Shown here piece after piece: positions 11,886 through 25,349 of a stretch of DNA of 64,000 nucleotides (its first letter is position 1; every line of letters begins with the position of its first letter). Source of the DNA: Coleophoma eucalyptorum (Eukaryota; Ascomycota; Leotiomycetes; Helotiales; Dermateaceae); NCBI GenBank assembly GCA_026120035.1, contig JALRME010000001.1, forward strand, positions 1,377,909-1,441,908, in the 5' to 3' direction. The position numbers were made by a program, and so were the translations under genes. Below the pieces are notes generated by a model. That model was not told where the DNA came from and did no database searches. It saw only the letters and a list, made by a program, of their open reading frames with translations.

Positions 11886-12687
11886 TTAGACCTTCATCTC
11901 AGTGAGACCGTGCTTCCAGACAGTAACGAAAGGAGTGGTTCCGTCCTCACGGTAGTTCATGAGGATGACCCTATTTTTTGTTAGCGATGAGTTCCATGAA
12001 ACTAAGAAAAAGACTACTCACATTCCATCGGGGTCCATGGACTCGCCAATGTAGAAGTCGTAATCCTTGAAGTTGGCAACGATCTTCTTGGCGTATCCTT
12101 GAGCACCCTTCTCGAAGGCAGTGATCTCCTCCTCTGGAGCTCCCTTCTCCTTCAAAGCCTCCTTGACCTTCTTCATGTATGCTGCACTCAGGTTAGTAGG
12201 TTTTTGTGGGTCGATCCGATATTTACATACTCTTAAGATGGCTGAGATATGACTTCTTGTCGAAGCTGGTGGAGTTGAGACGGAAAGAGTTGACAACGTT
12301 GTTGACTTGGACGGCACCATCCTCAACACCCTCATCGGCTTCCTCAGCAGAGGCGTTGGCACCAGTGTCTGAAAAAACAAGTATTAGTGACCACTCTCAT
12401 GGAAGTCGCTTGTGAGAATAAGGCGGGGTTGTACTCACTGACTTCGACAGCACCAAGAGTAATCATTTGGCAGTCGACCTCGTAAACGGCGCCATCGACC
12501 TCGGTCAAGTCGTAGGAGTCGGAGATGATCTCGTCACCGGTGATGATATCCTATGTGCGCGCAAAGATCAGCATTTGTGATCTCTTGAACCCTTATCCCG
12601 CCTTTTCGCTCCAGGTGGGGCAGAATCGGAGCGTTGGGCAGGGCGCGCAGAGCACACTGAGGAGGAACTGACCTTGTAAATGATCAT
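11886..12687 (-). CDS. TMA19: Translationally controlled tumor protein homolog (TCTP / Tma19)
   Basis: Small abundant ribosome- and cytoskeleton-associated protein of the Mss4-like fold, linked to growth, stress and, in fungi, morphogenesis. Five exons (12673-12687, 12439-12550, 12231-12368, 12022-12181, 11886-11970) join exactly in frame to 169 residues, the expected size. The first exon codes only MIIYK. Visible signatures: [20 protein letters not shown] at the start, a [23 protein letters not shown] core, the helical hairpin [14 protein letters not shown], and the TCTP C-terminal block [16 protein letters not shown] followed by ILMNYREDG. Introns carry GTCAGT/GTGAGT/GTATGT donors and a CTAAC branch site. 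It is divergent from SUR2. High confidence. Confidence 0.96.
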
Positions 12688-13611
12688 GATGGCGGTTTCT
12701 GCAAAGTGATTCTGGGAAGATGTGAAGGGGAGAGAGACGATGGGCAAGGAGGGAATCAGAAGCAGTTCTCAAATTCAAAGTGGCATTCGTGGAGAGGGAA
12801 AATCGAGACGGGCTCCTCCCCACTAGACTCAATCCAGAATAGATCGAAATTTGAGAAGACGGGTTTGTTCTGTGGCGAGTGAGCTGAGCGGGCACGGCGG
12901 GAAAGCCACAGGGAAGAGCACGTGAATCTGCCAAGGGACGAGACGAGAGGGGGACAAGGAGAGGAGCCCAGGAGACAAAAGACGAGGGGCGCGGTGGAAG
13001 GCGCCCGCTTACCCTTTCGGTGAGGTCTCATCTCGAAGACTCAGTGTGTGCCTGAACTCGCTCAGTCTTGGAGGATTAAGGTACTGTAGAAGCGTGATGC
13101 GGTCGTGTTTAGTGTGTCCACCGTACGTAGCCCAAGTAAGATCCCCAAGCTACAGCATGCCACTGCTGTCCAAGGCTCTCTATTGTGTGTATCTCTATCT
13201 ATGTCTCCCCCCCTCCCCTCGCGGGAATCTCTCATCTTAACATGATGGCTCTCACGCTCCTCGCTCGTGGAGTGACATCACCCACGCTCCGCTTTCTCCT
13301 ATCCAGCATAACACGACGTGGTATGCCAAAACATCATCTGATACTTGGCAGTTTGAGTCCTTTCTATTTCAGCTTCCAGAACAAATTGCGCATGAAGCGC
13401 CATTGAAGAACTGTAGACGATCCCCCTGCAAGCGACCAGACTCAACCTTACCCGAGTGAAGCGAAATCGCCGCCCGCCCCGGCGGTTCCGTGCCAGACCT
13501 AATCAGATGTTTTTACTTCCTTGCGACAACACTTCAATCTCACCTACTTCTTCTCCTGCTTCGCTATTCTGACCGACCGACTCTCCTTCGTGCGCAACAC
13601 GATAACTGCTA
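12688..13611. promoter_or_regulatory. Divergent promoter region of TCTP and SUR2
   Basis: 924 bases between the two start codons. It holds both 5' leaders; pyrimidine-rich blocks near 13190-13220 (CT-rich, with a run of C) and 13540-13600 fit fungal promoters of well-expressed genes. Overlapping open frames on the minus strand here are not supported. Confidence 0.5.
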
Positions 13612-14795
13612 ATGACCATAGCAACCATGGCCAATGTTACGACTATCCTCGCGAACGCTTCCACCATGCCAGACCTCCCTCCTCTGCCATCTTACACGCT
13701 CACGCCAGTGGAGCCGCTCATCTCCTTTATCCCCGACTTCTACCTCACCCTCATCCTTCCTGTCGCCACCTACTGGATCGTGTCCATGATCTTTCACTAC
13801 ATCGATGTGAAGGACCTTTGGCCACAGTACCGCCTACACACCCCCGCTGAGATCCTCAGCCGGAACCATGTTTCGCGATATGAAGTAGCTCGCGACGTCA
13901 TTATTCAGCAGATTATACAGACTGTAGTAGGGGCTATACTTGGGTTGACGGAGCCAGAGGAAATGAATGGAAGAGAAGAGTACGATATTGCACGATGGGC
14001 AACCAGATTACGCATCGCACAGAGGGCTCTGCCGCAGCTCCTTGGCTTCCTTGGTTTGAACGCTGCAGCAATTTCGAAAAACATCGCTGTTTCTCATCCA
14101 ATGATAGCAGGATTGTTAGCTGGTGGGAAATACCCTTCGTTGGCCGTAGGACTCGATATCGTCAGTGGAGCTCCAGTTCCTGCATTTGCAAGTTGGGAGA
14201 TTCTCGCGGCCAAAGCAATGTATTGGTACATTGTACCTGCGATTCAGTTCAGTATTGCTATCGTTTTTGTGGATACCTGGCAATATTTCCTTCATCGTGC
14301 CATGCATATGAATAAGTGGCTGTACAGTAAGTAGAATTATTTGGAGTTTCGGGCTATTCTGACAAGAACACAGCAACATTCCACTCTCGTCACCATAGAC
14401 TCTATGTGCCGTACGCTTTTGGAGCACTTTATAACCATCCTTTTGAAGGCTTCCTTTTAGACACTCTTGGTGCAAGTATTGGTTATAAGCTCGCTGGCAT
14501 GACGGCCCGCCAAGGAATGGTCTTCTTTGCATGCTCAACAATCAAGACGGTTGATGACCACTGTGGTTATTCATTCCCTTGGGATCCACTTCAGCATATC
14601 ACGGGCAACAACGCTGCTTACCATGATATTCATCATCAAAGCTGGGGAATCAAGACGAACTTCTCTCAGCCATTCTTCACCTTTTGGGATCGAATCCTCG
14701 GTACAGTCTGGAGGGGTGGCAGCACGGAAGCAAGATATGAAAGAGCCAGAAAAGCAGCAGACTTTAAGGTCAAGGCCGAGAACATGGAAACTTGA
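13612..14795 (+). CDS. SUR2: Sphinganine C4-monooxygenase (SUR2-type fatty acid hydroxylase)
   Basis: Membrane di-iron hydroxylase of the ER that converts dihydrosphingosine to phytosphingosine. Two exons (13612-14326, 14374-14795; 47-nt intron with GTAAGT and ACACAG) give 378 residues. N-terminus is followed by a membrane helix (LTLILPVATYWIVSMIFHYI), the conserved LWPQYRLHTPAEIL and RYEVARDVIIQQIIQT, two further hydrophobic stretches, and the histidine boxes HRAMH, HSRHHR (created across the intron) and HDIHH, which bind the two irons. The fungal SUR2 group has exactly this N-terminal pattern; a general sterol-desaturase family member is the alternative. The internal ATG at codon 6 (MANV) could be the start instead. 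Confidence 0.93.
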
Positions 14796-17700
14796 ATGAG
14801 GACGAACAGAGACCGAAAATGTTATTTTACTTACGCACGATCACGAGCGCAAGTTTTGAATCCTCTATACAGACGACTAAAGGTGTTTTTTTTTGGGTTG
14901 GTGGATTGGATCTGATTGGGATGGAGGATCAGGGAAACGGACTTAAGGGCGTTTGGTGATTCGACTTCTTGCCATTGTACATTATGGACCTTATTGTTCT
15001 TTGTAATTCGCCTCGGGAAGTGAGGAATCCTAGAAGGATGCGTAATAGTAATGAAGAACATACTTTCCCTGTCGTACGATCAACAGTGTAGTGGCCTCAT
15101 TTTTTTGGTGGTTTTCTAGGGTGAAGGATCATACGTCGCAGTTAATAGTATGTTCAGAGACTGAGAGCTTCGGGAATACTACTTTTACGTCCTAGCGGTC
15201 CAAGGCGAGAGAATTCAGGCAGGCCTTTCACATGAGTTGAGTTGGATTAATCTCAAGTGAGCTAGCTGCCTATGGCTATCTATTTCCTTTGGCTTTTGAT
15301 ATCCGGCCATTGAGAATGGAAAGCCCAGGGTTACGACATCCAACAATGAATGCGAGCTCACGCCATATTGTCTGAATGGATCATTCTTGACTGCTCATTA
15401 GATTAGAGTAGGGAAGCTACAAACAAGCCAATGCACACACGCGCGCGCGCGTACAGATCACTTAGACATCATTTTCGCCCCTCGACAAAGGCCACTCCAA
15501 ATGCACATCGGAAGTACAACGGTTTGAGCCCGATGATCGATAAGTTCCTGACTAGACTGGGGTACAAGCAGGCCCTCTCGCTACGCCCTTATGGTGGTAA
15601 CAAGGCCCCAAGACATTACCCTTGGGGATGCTAGATAGCAACGGCCCATGATACGAGCTTCCAGCTGCAAAGTCTATTCCTCCTCTGGAGAAAGTTTGGA
15701 CCTGTGATACCAGGATCGATTCACGAACTCGGATAAGTCGTCGGTTGGCCGTATTGCTTGCTTCAACAAGACAAAAGCTTGGTTTATATTGCTTGACCCA
15801 CCTGGGTGACTGTGTTTATGAGTTTTACTATCACCAACTGCATTCGCTTGAGAAGACGTGGTTGTGTGGTTTTGAGAAAAAGGCTGGGAGATAAGAATGA
15901 AAAAAGTCTTGAGGTCCCTTCATAACCCGCATGGAGGGTTGAAGTACCTTTGATGATCAAGTAACATAAAGTGCCTACTGTGATTAGGGTCCTTAGGATT
16001 GGAACATTAGCCACATGGCTCTCGCGAAAATGCCATTGCCGAGACTGTTATCTTCTTTCAATATTGGAAGAGTTTTGGTGTCTTTGAAGACCTCTTGAAA
16101 GAAAAGCAGTCAACCGTTTGGACATCGATGTTGAAAGAAATGTGGAGGAAGACCTTGCGAAAAGAGAACCATACCCCAGGAAGTTGTTGTGGTTGACATG
16201 TAGAGCAAGAACGAAGATTGTCTTACTGGTAAAGAACAACGAGAATTGCATGCCCTAGCGTGAAATAAGAGACGTACCAGTCGTGACAATGTATGGACAA
16301 TGGGAATGATCAAAGACTCCTTTTCAATTCTCCCTGATCGATCCCATCGCCGATGAACAACTGCCAGCTGGCAACTCAGGAGTCTAGCGACTGCTGAAAC
16401 ACCATACCTTCCTTATTCAACGTCTTGGACCTCATGGAAGTCACTAAACCTCATGCATCCCAAGGGTTCTTCTAAGAGTACTTACTCCCAGATTTGACAG
16501 GACCGCATTACACAGACTAAACGTGAAAAGGAGTCCAAAAATCCAGCACACCTCAAATAGAGCAAGGCGTACGAAAATAAATCCCCGAGGATTTTGAAAC
16601 GGCGCAACAATAGGAAAAAAGTAGATGACGAAGTCCATGAAAGCCAAAAGAAAGAAGATGAGCGCGACGGGATGAGGCGGTACTATATCCAGCCCGTATT
16701 ATACCCAAGGCGCCTTGGCTATACAATCCAAACAAGCGCTCCCACATCTGCCACACGTGCACGCTGGGCTGGGCCGGTAGTGACATGTCGTCGGTCGTCG
16801 TACTCGCGCCACAAGCGAGCCGTATGAAACAAGCCCCAAATAGCAACCAGCGAACAAAAAAAAGTAAGTAAAATCCGATGGCCATGAAACATGAAACAGA
16901 ACCCTCGAATAGATTGATTCGAACTGAACCCATGGTCCTGATATATATGGTTCGGGAAAGGAGATGCACGGAAATGAGGTCTGTATGATCGTCCGAGATG
17001 GGGTAGATTTGAGCGTGTTTGCTCGTCCCATGTTGAGATGGACGACCGATCAGGAGGATCAGGAGAGGGACGAGCATCGTATATGGAGCCATGACTGGCA
17101 TGGACTGTGGCCCTCATTCCAATAAAAGCCAGGAATGATGACATTTCATGCGTTTACAGTGTTTGATGTTCCTGTTATTGTCGTTTATGTGAAGATCTCG
17201 TTCGTGGAGCTGGAAGATCATAGCAATCTGGTGGCCACAGCTAGAGCATAGCACTCCCAGGCCACGCCATGCTCCGTTCTGTTCTGAAAAGAGTGACGCC
17301 GTGTTTCAAAAGGCCGACTTCAGGTTTATGGGGACTTGGTGGCGCAGCGACGTGCTTAAAAGAGATGAGTACTTGTTAAGGTTATCGCATTTGGACCTGT
17401 CAGTGCTTAGCGAATTTAGGTCTAACACTTTATTTGGCATCAGGAGGAAGAGGAGGCAGAGGTGACCAGAATACATTTGAAGGGGCTGCCAAGCTAATGT
17501 CGATCAAATCATGCAAGGCTGGGAGAAGACGGATATTTTGGTCATGGGTATTATGATTATTCTCTTCTATTCGTGGCAAAATCCATCAATCCATCCATTT
17601 TCATCCCCAGGGTATCAATCTCCTTCCCAATCCTCGTCCATGCCATGAATTGCATACAGCGTCTCGAAAATGAAGAGAGTAGACAAGAAAATCTTTGTCT

Positions 17701-17896
17701 TCCACAAGAAACCTCGTCCCAGCGCCATGCTAAGTGGTGCAATGATATTTGAAAACAGAAAATGAAAGAAAAGAGCCGCCTTATGTACATGTAAACCGAT
17801 TTCCGTTTGCCGCTCCAGCTCCCAAAACAAGCCTGTCATATCTGATCATATCATACATCATTTGAAAAAGAAAACATGAGAAAAGAACTGCTCCTC
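14796..17896. other. 3.1-kb intergenic region
   Basis: Contains the SUR2 3' UTR, a short alternating CA/CG tract at about 15434-15451, and the 3' region of the gene on the right. A minus-strand frame at 16553-17101 has two hydrophobic stretches but overlaps other equally long frames and has no recognised family; it is treated as unsupported. No tRNA or repeat family recognised. Confidence 0.5.
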
Positions 17897-19487
17897 TTAC
17901 TTGCCACCGATAATGTGATCGCCAAGGTATTGCATTTCACGCATCAACTGCGCTAATGCATTCTCCCTCTCAGCTGCTTCTGAGGCAGACTCAAGGCCCT
18001 CGAGGTTTGCAAGTGTGCGCTGATCAACCACACCCCGCGAGGAGGGCTTTCTCAAGGTTTGCTGAGACTCGTACTCTCCTTCTGGCAGACTGTAACCATT
18101 GAAGCCATTCTTAAACGAGGTTCTGTCGAAATCTACGTAGTCGTCATAATCAAACTCGGACATTGAAGATCGACCCTCGCTGTAGCAAAAATTGGACTCC
18201 GTTGGTGAGGTAATAGTGGTAGAGATGGTACTGGTCGAAAAGTGAGAGCGAGGAAGTTCGGATGTTGGAACAACGAGTCGAAGTGGTTCGGGCATAAGGG
18301 GTGATCGTGGAATTTCTGGAAGGGGTTTATCCAAAGATGATCGAGAGATAGGTGGAGATGAGCGAGCACTGGAGAAAGGTGGTGGTGAAAGCTTGGTGAA
18401 AGACTCGCTCAAAGAGAAGTGAGACAGTTGGTTGGCGAAATTTTCGTCATCCTCGAGCTCCTCGGCGATATCGTATGGGATATCGACTTCCGATGCGTGG
18501 TGTGAAGTTGTCTCCGATTTGAATGACTTAGCGGAAGATCGTTCTGGAGTGGACGGTCGGATCGAAGCCTCGCGTGTCTGTAGAGGGATATCGGAACGGG
18601 TTGCGCCAACATGACTGAGGAGGAGAGGATAGCTAATATTGCAGTCTCCATCGGTTGTCTTCTCCAAGGGTGCAGCACGGCCACGGTCTGAACTCTCCAG
18701 AGCAGACGAAACTGATGGTCGACGAGAAAAGATGCTCTTTGGCGACCATGGTGATTTTTCAGACTTTGGCGACAGCGAACGGGTTGAGCGCGTCTTGGTG
18801 AGAGAGATGGTGCTTGCGGGTGCAGGCGACGTGTTTGATCGCTGAACCATGGTTGGAATTTGTGGCGGGGGTCGCAAAGTGAGAAACTTATCCGAAGGAT
18901 TCAAGGTCTTGATGTGTTCGTTGGCGATTTCGCTCAATGATGCGCTTCGGTATCGAGTAGGCTCAACTTCCACAGGTACATACATGAGATTGACTGGTTG
19001 ACCTGGGAGATATGGACAATATGTAGTAGATGGAAGTGATGTATCGTGAAATTCAGTGCCATCATCAAGCTCATACTGGGTAAAAATAAAGTCAGCCTTG
19101 TTTCAGTGTTTCGGTTTCAGGTACATGGCGACGTACGTAGTAATAATACGTGCAGCCCATTTTCAAACCACCAGACCTGCGGGGAACAGCATTGGCACCT
19201 TCACCATCGCAAATGATGTCGTCGAAGGTATAGCACCCCCTCCACTGGTCTCTTGCTCGTCTAATATCGCGCTCCATTGGGTAATGTTTCGTGAAATTGT
19301 CCCACGAACCGATTAGATGGACTGATTGTATAGATGAGGATGTCTGACTGGGATGGTGTCAGTGGTGTGAGACGAATCAATTAGAGTAATAGTGACAATG
19401 TTTGTATTGACTACCAAGATGGCCTCCGCTGGAAGGATTCGTGGAGATCTTATATTTGCAAGTGCGGACCAAGATAGACGTCGCCAT
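17897..19487 (-). CDS. Conserved fungal protein with N-terminal glycogen-binding-like (CBM48/AMPK-beta-like) segment and disordered tail
   Basis: Three exons (19415-19487, 19137-19321, 17897-19075) join in frame to 478 residues. The start MATSILVRTCKYKIS runs into VHLIGSWDNF, very similar to the strand-turn signature of AMPK-beta/CBM48 domains, then DQWRGCYTFDDIICDGEG, a SGGLKMGCTYYYYYELDDG block rebuilt by the second splice, and CPYLPGQPVNLM. I know this arrangement as a fungus-wide hypothetical family; its function is not established. The rest (from about residue 150) is Ser/Pro-rich and probably disordered, with phosphosite-like SPKS repeats, an acidic patch (FDYDDYVDFD) and a conserved-looking C-terminal helix ending LMREMQYLGDHIIGGK. 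It is likely cytoplasmic: no signal peptide or membrane segment is seen. Confidence 0.85.
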
Positions 19488-22400
19488 TCTCAAAGCGTGA
19501 TGCTACTAGTGAACAATGACTTCAGATGTTTCGCCCAAGAAGAAACTTTGGTCACGAAGTTTACTTGGTCTTACACTCAGAGAACCTACCGCATGAAAAT
19601 TTGGGGTAGAAATTGAATGTTTGTGGAGGACCAGCACCATTGCTGGCAAAGTGTAAAGACAGTGCTAATGTCCTTGGCACAGTGGCAGCACTGACGATGA
19701 CCGAATTTTAACTTTCGTAAAATCGGCCTACGATTTTGTCCGTGAAGAAAGCCAAAACAAGTCATCCAGCCATCCAACAGCTCAGGCATCTCGATCTAGC
19801 TTGTCTAGAACGAAAGCTCGCAAGAGAGCGGCCCAGGCGTTCACCTGAACCTATTTTCTTTAGGGGCACTCTTTAGGGACAGTTTCGAGACTGTCCCGAG
19901 CAGAAATTTAGACTTTTGCTCTTAATGCCCGAAGTTGCTCTAAAGCAACCCAAAGTTTTTTCTTTCCTCGGGTTTTGGGGGATGCTGTAGGACAAGAGAT
20001 GCTCGACGAAGAGCCAGATACGAGATACAATATGGGAGTGGGAGATGGGGAATGGTTTGACGTGGTACACGTGATTTGGAGAAGGTTATGAGTGAGGCGG
20101 TAATGACAGTTAATGAAACCAAACAGTGACGTACAGCATAAAAGTAAAGAGTGTGGTATCCATGACGGCGGTTATGTGATCTCGGGACCGGCCCAAGACA
20201 AGCAGTTACAAGAGAGCGTGTCGGTAAGGAATGGCTTTATCGTCAAGAAAAGTAAGTGTTCATCAAGTTTTGTATTCCTGGATAGGTAGGTTCATTGCAT
20301 GAGGTGTGTGAATGCGAAGTCGAAATCTGTTAGTCCAAAGACTCTGCTTGGAAGACTACAAGCAGTGTGCAGCTCGGTTCCACGAATTTAGGTATTCGCA
20401 AACCCCAGAGTGACCGTGTGAATAATGCAACAATCCTGGATCGGCGAGTAGACGAGATTCTTCGCAAGTCGATGGCAGGCGCACAAAAGCCAAGCAGTCC
20501 CAAGGTTCTTTGGAGTTGTATTGTCTGTGGGGGATGCCCAACGAAGTCAAGAACTACCGTAGATCGGAACCCGCGGGGCGAGAATAGAATATGCGAGGCG
20601 AACGAACTCGAATAGACTTTTTACTGAGGTGGGTTGAGCGTTGGTTGGGTGGTGTGCTGTGGTGGTGGTGTTGATGCTATAGAAGCATAGGTCGGCGAGG
20701 AAGGTGCGACAAACGGGTACGGGACGGTGCGGTAGTAGAGGTTGGTACGAAAGTCAGGACTTAGGAGTCCGGAGGCAGAAAGTAGAGAGCAGAATATAGA
20801 AATTAAACTCAAAACCTCGAACACAGAACTGAACAAGGCAAACTAGAGTCCAAAGTTAAGCGTCTGTGTGTTTCCCCGAAATGCAGGACGAGCAGCAACA
20901 AGAGCAGCAGGAGTAGCGGCAGCAGCAGCAGAAGCGAACTTTATGAAGTTGGCATCCAGACGGTTTTTGCCTGCCTGGAAATCAGGAAATGAGGTGGAGC
21001 TGTAAGGCAAGGAACTTCCGACGAAGGCCACTATTGTTCACTAGCACAATGGGTCGACGGTGCCGAGATGCTGAAGTCTGTGAGCCCGAGAGCGCACAGC
21101 CTGTCGATGGGTTCGCGAGCCGATTAGAATTTGGACTTTAGGTTGGCCCAAACAAGTTTGGAGAAGACCGTCTCGAAAGTCGAGTAAAGGCTTATGCGTG
21201 GGACGAAGCTAGATCTCTGTGCGTGGTCAATCAAGCCGGAGAGCGAGAGCGTACGAAGCAAGGTGTGTTTTCAAAGCTGTTTGGAGAGCGTGGCAGAAAC
21301 CAGTAAGTAGGGTAAGTAAGGTAAGAAGTCAAGGACAATGAAGGCACGAACGGTCTGCTCATGAGGCATGGCTTGTGGTTTATGGCGGTGGTGCATCAAC
21401 CCCACCAGCAAGACAATAATAACCACCTACATGTAATGCTTTATGCAACACAACAAGCTCGCAGCGGCAGCAGCAGCAGCACAATCACCAACCAAAGCAG
21501 CCTTGTGCTGCCATATGCTTCTCCGGTTGCGCATTGTGGCTATGGCTACAGTTGGGTGGGTGGCGCATTGCACCTTCATTTGAAGGTGAAGACGGCTGAA
21601 AGAGTGACGATCCCGGGGGTGGGAGGTAAGCTTAGAACTAAAGCCGTCGTCGTCTGGACCTCCAGCGCAGAGAGTTCTTACCGGCCGACACCGTCCGAAT
21701 ACAGCCAGAACCCACTCCGTTGTACAGGCTTCCCGTTGCAGCCGTGATGTGATATTGCTGTGCTGCATGCGATGATGGGTTTGCACCGCGGGCCTTTTGA
21801 AGAAGCAAAGGCGTGGACGTGTCAGTTCAGGTTGATTGGTGCTTCTTGCGTCGCTTGTTCTCTCAGGCGCCCAGTTCGCTTAAGGGTCAGCAGTATTAGA
21901 TTCCTCAGCCGTTTCATGTGTAGCGACGTTTTCGCCGGGCTGCCGTGTCACTCGCTGCCCGTGGCCGTGTGCAGGGAAGGGAGGCGATCACTCAATCAAT
22001 CGATCTAATGAAGAACAGAGAAAAGGACGCTGATCATCTCCTGTACTTGCCGGCGGCGGCAATGGTGGTTTTGGCTTGGGCATGGTATTTTCAGACGTCG
22101 GCGTCTTAGTCGCCGGCCACCACCCTCATAATCATTACCATAACCATTACCATTGTCCAGCATAACAATAGAGTCTCTTGAACCAAGGGCTTGGTTCGTG
22201 AACAGTACTTCTCACTTGGCCGGAAGAGTGCACAGCAATTTCCAACGGGTGGCACTACAGCTGACACTACAGCTGAAAGGCGCTATGTGGAGCCGACCAT
22301 GTGCGCCTAACGAGCCCGTGGCGAGCTGCGATGCGATGTGATGTGAGAGTAAGATCTGATCGTTCACCAGAGAACTGCGGAAGTTGGGAATTGGAAATTG

Positions 22401-25349
22401 CCCTTTTCGATTTCCGTCCCTCCCGCCGTCCACTTTGCACTGTAAACCCCTGAGTTGCTCGCTATTTTACTACAACCCGTACTGCAATCTGCACCGCCAT
22501 GAATCCGGTGGAGGTAAGGTGAAGCCTGAACCGGTTACATCTCTTCATTCTCCTTCCATTCTATCCACTCGCTCATTCTTTCATTTCCAACTTAGAGCTC
22601 ATAATCCAAGCTTAACCTTGACCCCCTGATCGGATGGGTGCTACCTACAGGTGACAAGCAGCTTTTGCTTTTTCTTCACACGGGGAATCGGGATCTCTGG
22701 CTCACGAACTATATTGGATTGGCTCGCAATTATGTGCCGTGAGTGAAATTAACGGCCGGTAAGCGGGGGCTCTATCATTCTCCTGTACCAAAGATGCAAA
22801 GCAATTAACTTCACATAAACGAGGAAGTGGTGCATAGCACGGTAGATTTCGCAGGACGACAATCAATCATACTTTTTTTTCTTTTTCATGCTGTCTTGGG
22901 CGCGTCAGTTTCGCGAGCAAGCTACATTTTCGCGGTATTAACCAGGGACCATGACGGTGAGCATGGGCGTAAGCGTGAGCCTGAGCATACCACCTCGGAG
23001 CCTCGAACCATTCAACCAAGCGGCACCAACCGCGTCCATAGGATCACCATTACTAGGCTATTGCTCCCAATCATCCATCCAAGTTCATCCTTCGTACCGT
23101 GGCGCATCTGGGTCAGAAGTGTATTCTTGACGGCCAGCCAGTCAGTTATGTGTACCTGACTGTGCCTGAGGCTGAGGCTGAAATGAAGAAAAAAAAAGAT
23201 TCCAGAGCTGTTGAAAACGCGAGAGTCAATCTTGCTAACTTTGCCCGCAACAATGCTTCGCGTGTATTTTATTCTCACCTCCTTCCGTCGCCCAAGACTT
23301 GAGAATCTTGTAGAGAAAGATCGAGAGCCTTTGGGCCCAGATATACTCGAGTTAAGGGCTCTCCTCCTTGCCTTTGGCCTTCATTCAGCAACGCTCAACA
23401 AAACTTTGATTTTCTGCAGCCCTTGTACCTGCCTTACAACCCTCCGCGGCCTGGCATTATTATCTGAGCACCTCCGGGCCCGCTGTTGAGAGAAGATCCT
23501 TCGCCCAGGGCCATCACCCGATGAGCCCGGTACGTACCAGCGCCTGCGCAGTTATTTCTACATCTAGACACCCCATGTCGGCCAGATCTCGTCCCAAAAA
23601 GAACCCCTGTATAAAATTGTTCGCAGCACGGTACCGCACGCACTGGGCGCTACCATTCGAGATCAGAGCCGTATGTGAGACGTGCTTCTGCCATGCTGCT
23701 GTTTGACAGCAGAGATACCTGCCGGTCGCCTTTATGCGTTGGTGCTCCGTACATGAAGCTTGCAATACTACGAAGAAGTACCAAGGAATACCCTCACTGC
23801 ACGATATTTTCCGCTTCTTCATTGGTACCATTTACCGTACATCTCGTGAACCTTCCCGAATTGCGTCAATCCAGCAATGGAACAAGACGTTGTTGGTATT
23901 TGGGCACCGTTCTTGGTCGCTTTTATTCTGACGACCAACCCTTCACAACCCCTTGACTAAAGATACCTACCATCCAACAGTGTTGGCACAAGTCAGAGCT
24001 CAGGGGACGCTGCACCGATACAAGAATAGAAATTGATAACCCCGTGGCTTCAAACAGATCAACTCAAAACTTCTCTTGTTTTCAGCAGATGTTGCTGTCT
24101 CTGTCCAAGCATCAAATAGCACAGATCAGCATTTGACCTCGCGTCACTATCCCAATATTACGACTTCATCCCATTAAATATCACCCGTTGTTCGACAATA
24201 CTTAAAATCTGGAGTATGTCGTTCGCTGTCCACGCCTAAAGAGGTAAGACACGTTGCTCGCACAGGGCAACGGTTTTCGCAAGGCTATGGACAGTAGTTC
24301 GTCTACAGTAGTATAGTGCGTTCGAACTGGTGGTCGGTGCCAGCATAACACCTCGCAAGAGATCAATGCCTCTGATTCGCTCACTGTTAGTAGAAATGCC
24401 GTCTGCTAAGGGTTCTCCTCGGTCCTCGCAAGAGGATATCTCTTGTGATTTGTTGATAGCTTGATGAGGACTGCTGGAAGTAATCAACCAGAGTCTACCT
24501 CGCAACAGGAGACAGTTCGTCCATACATTGATATGTTTCCACCTCGTCTTTGGAACCATGGTCACTCCGAGGCCTTGCTCGTACAAAGCACCTGTTTCTA
24601 ATGTTGCACCTAACTTCCCAGCGGCTTGTACATCTCCCAGAAAATGTCTACAATGCCCCTCTCCAGGGTCGTTATGCAAACCCTTCCAGTTGCGGGCCAA
24701 GACGCCTTGATACTTTTGCGTTTGCCAGAATATGGAAATCAAACCGAGATCTTAACGGATCTAGCATACTACCAACTCAACATAGAGCCGAGGACTTTTG
24801 AAAGGAGTCCCTTGCAATGGCAATATATCATTCGATGTGCACCATTCTTTCTACCATCATATCTCCTTGGGAATTACAAGTAGATTACGTACTTCAATGC
24901 GTGGATTCGTGAGCACTGGCACAATGATGTAAGGCTCAGTTAGAAAATCAGACTGCGGTCGCAAGAGAAGCAACGCCAAGCTGTGCTTACTTGTCTACAG
25001 AGAATAAGAACCCCAAGCATATTCCCAGTTATTGAGTGGGCTTTGCTAGCCCAAGCTAGAATAACTGAGTTGGACCTCCATGTCGAAGCTCGAGCTGCGA
25101 TGGCAATAACGGCAGATGAGTGGTAAATGTACCCTGGATGAGTCTCCCAAGCACGCATATTTGCAGTGCGTCTTTGCTATGTATTACTAAGTATGTATTT
25201 TTTGGATCACCAAGAGAGGGATGAAAACAGCAATTTCTAATCAAAATTGTCAAGTACATACTTGGATCAATCCAATTCGTCGCTCCAAATAGTTCGTAAA
25301 TTAACTTCATTCAAGGACAGCAGCACTTTCTTCATCAGAAAACAAAACC
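19488..25349. other. 5.9-kb stretch without a convincing gene
   Basis: Contains the promoter of the gene ending at 19487 and the 3' side of the GH39 gene, but otherwise no ORF with ATG start, splice continuity or family signature. Open frames at 20621-20836, 21361-21747, 23012-23831 and 24236-24883 start at non-ATG codons or overlap each other. CAG/CAA-type trinucleotide runs occur at 20880-20930 and 21450-21485. The + strand frame at 24644-24883 (PVAGQDALILLRLPEYG) has protein-like texture and could be a gene remnant. AGTAAGT/GGTAAG direct motifs cluster at 21300-21325. Confidence 0.5.

Noticed and set aside
16553..17101. 182-residue minus-strand frame with hydrophobic stretches
   Set aside because: Overlaps other frames of similar length, has no family signature and lies in a gap; could be a non-coding transcript.
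20621..20836. Signal-peptide-like minus-strand frame
   Set aside because: It starts at TTG rather than ATG and the following part is only Pro-rich; no support for a secreted protein.
24236..24883. Frames on both strands in the large gap
   Set aside because: Both open frames start at TTG and overlap each other; a remnant is possible but not supported enough to call.
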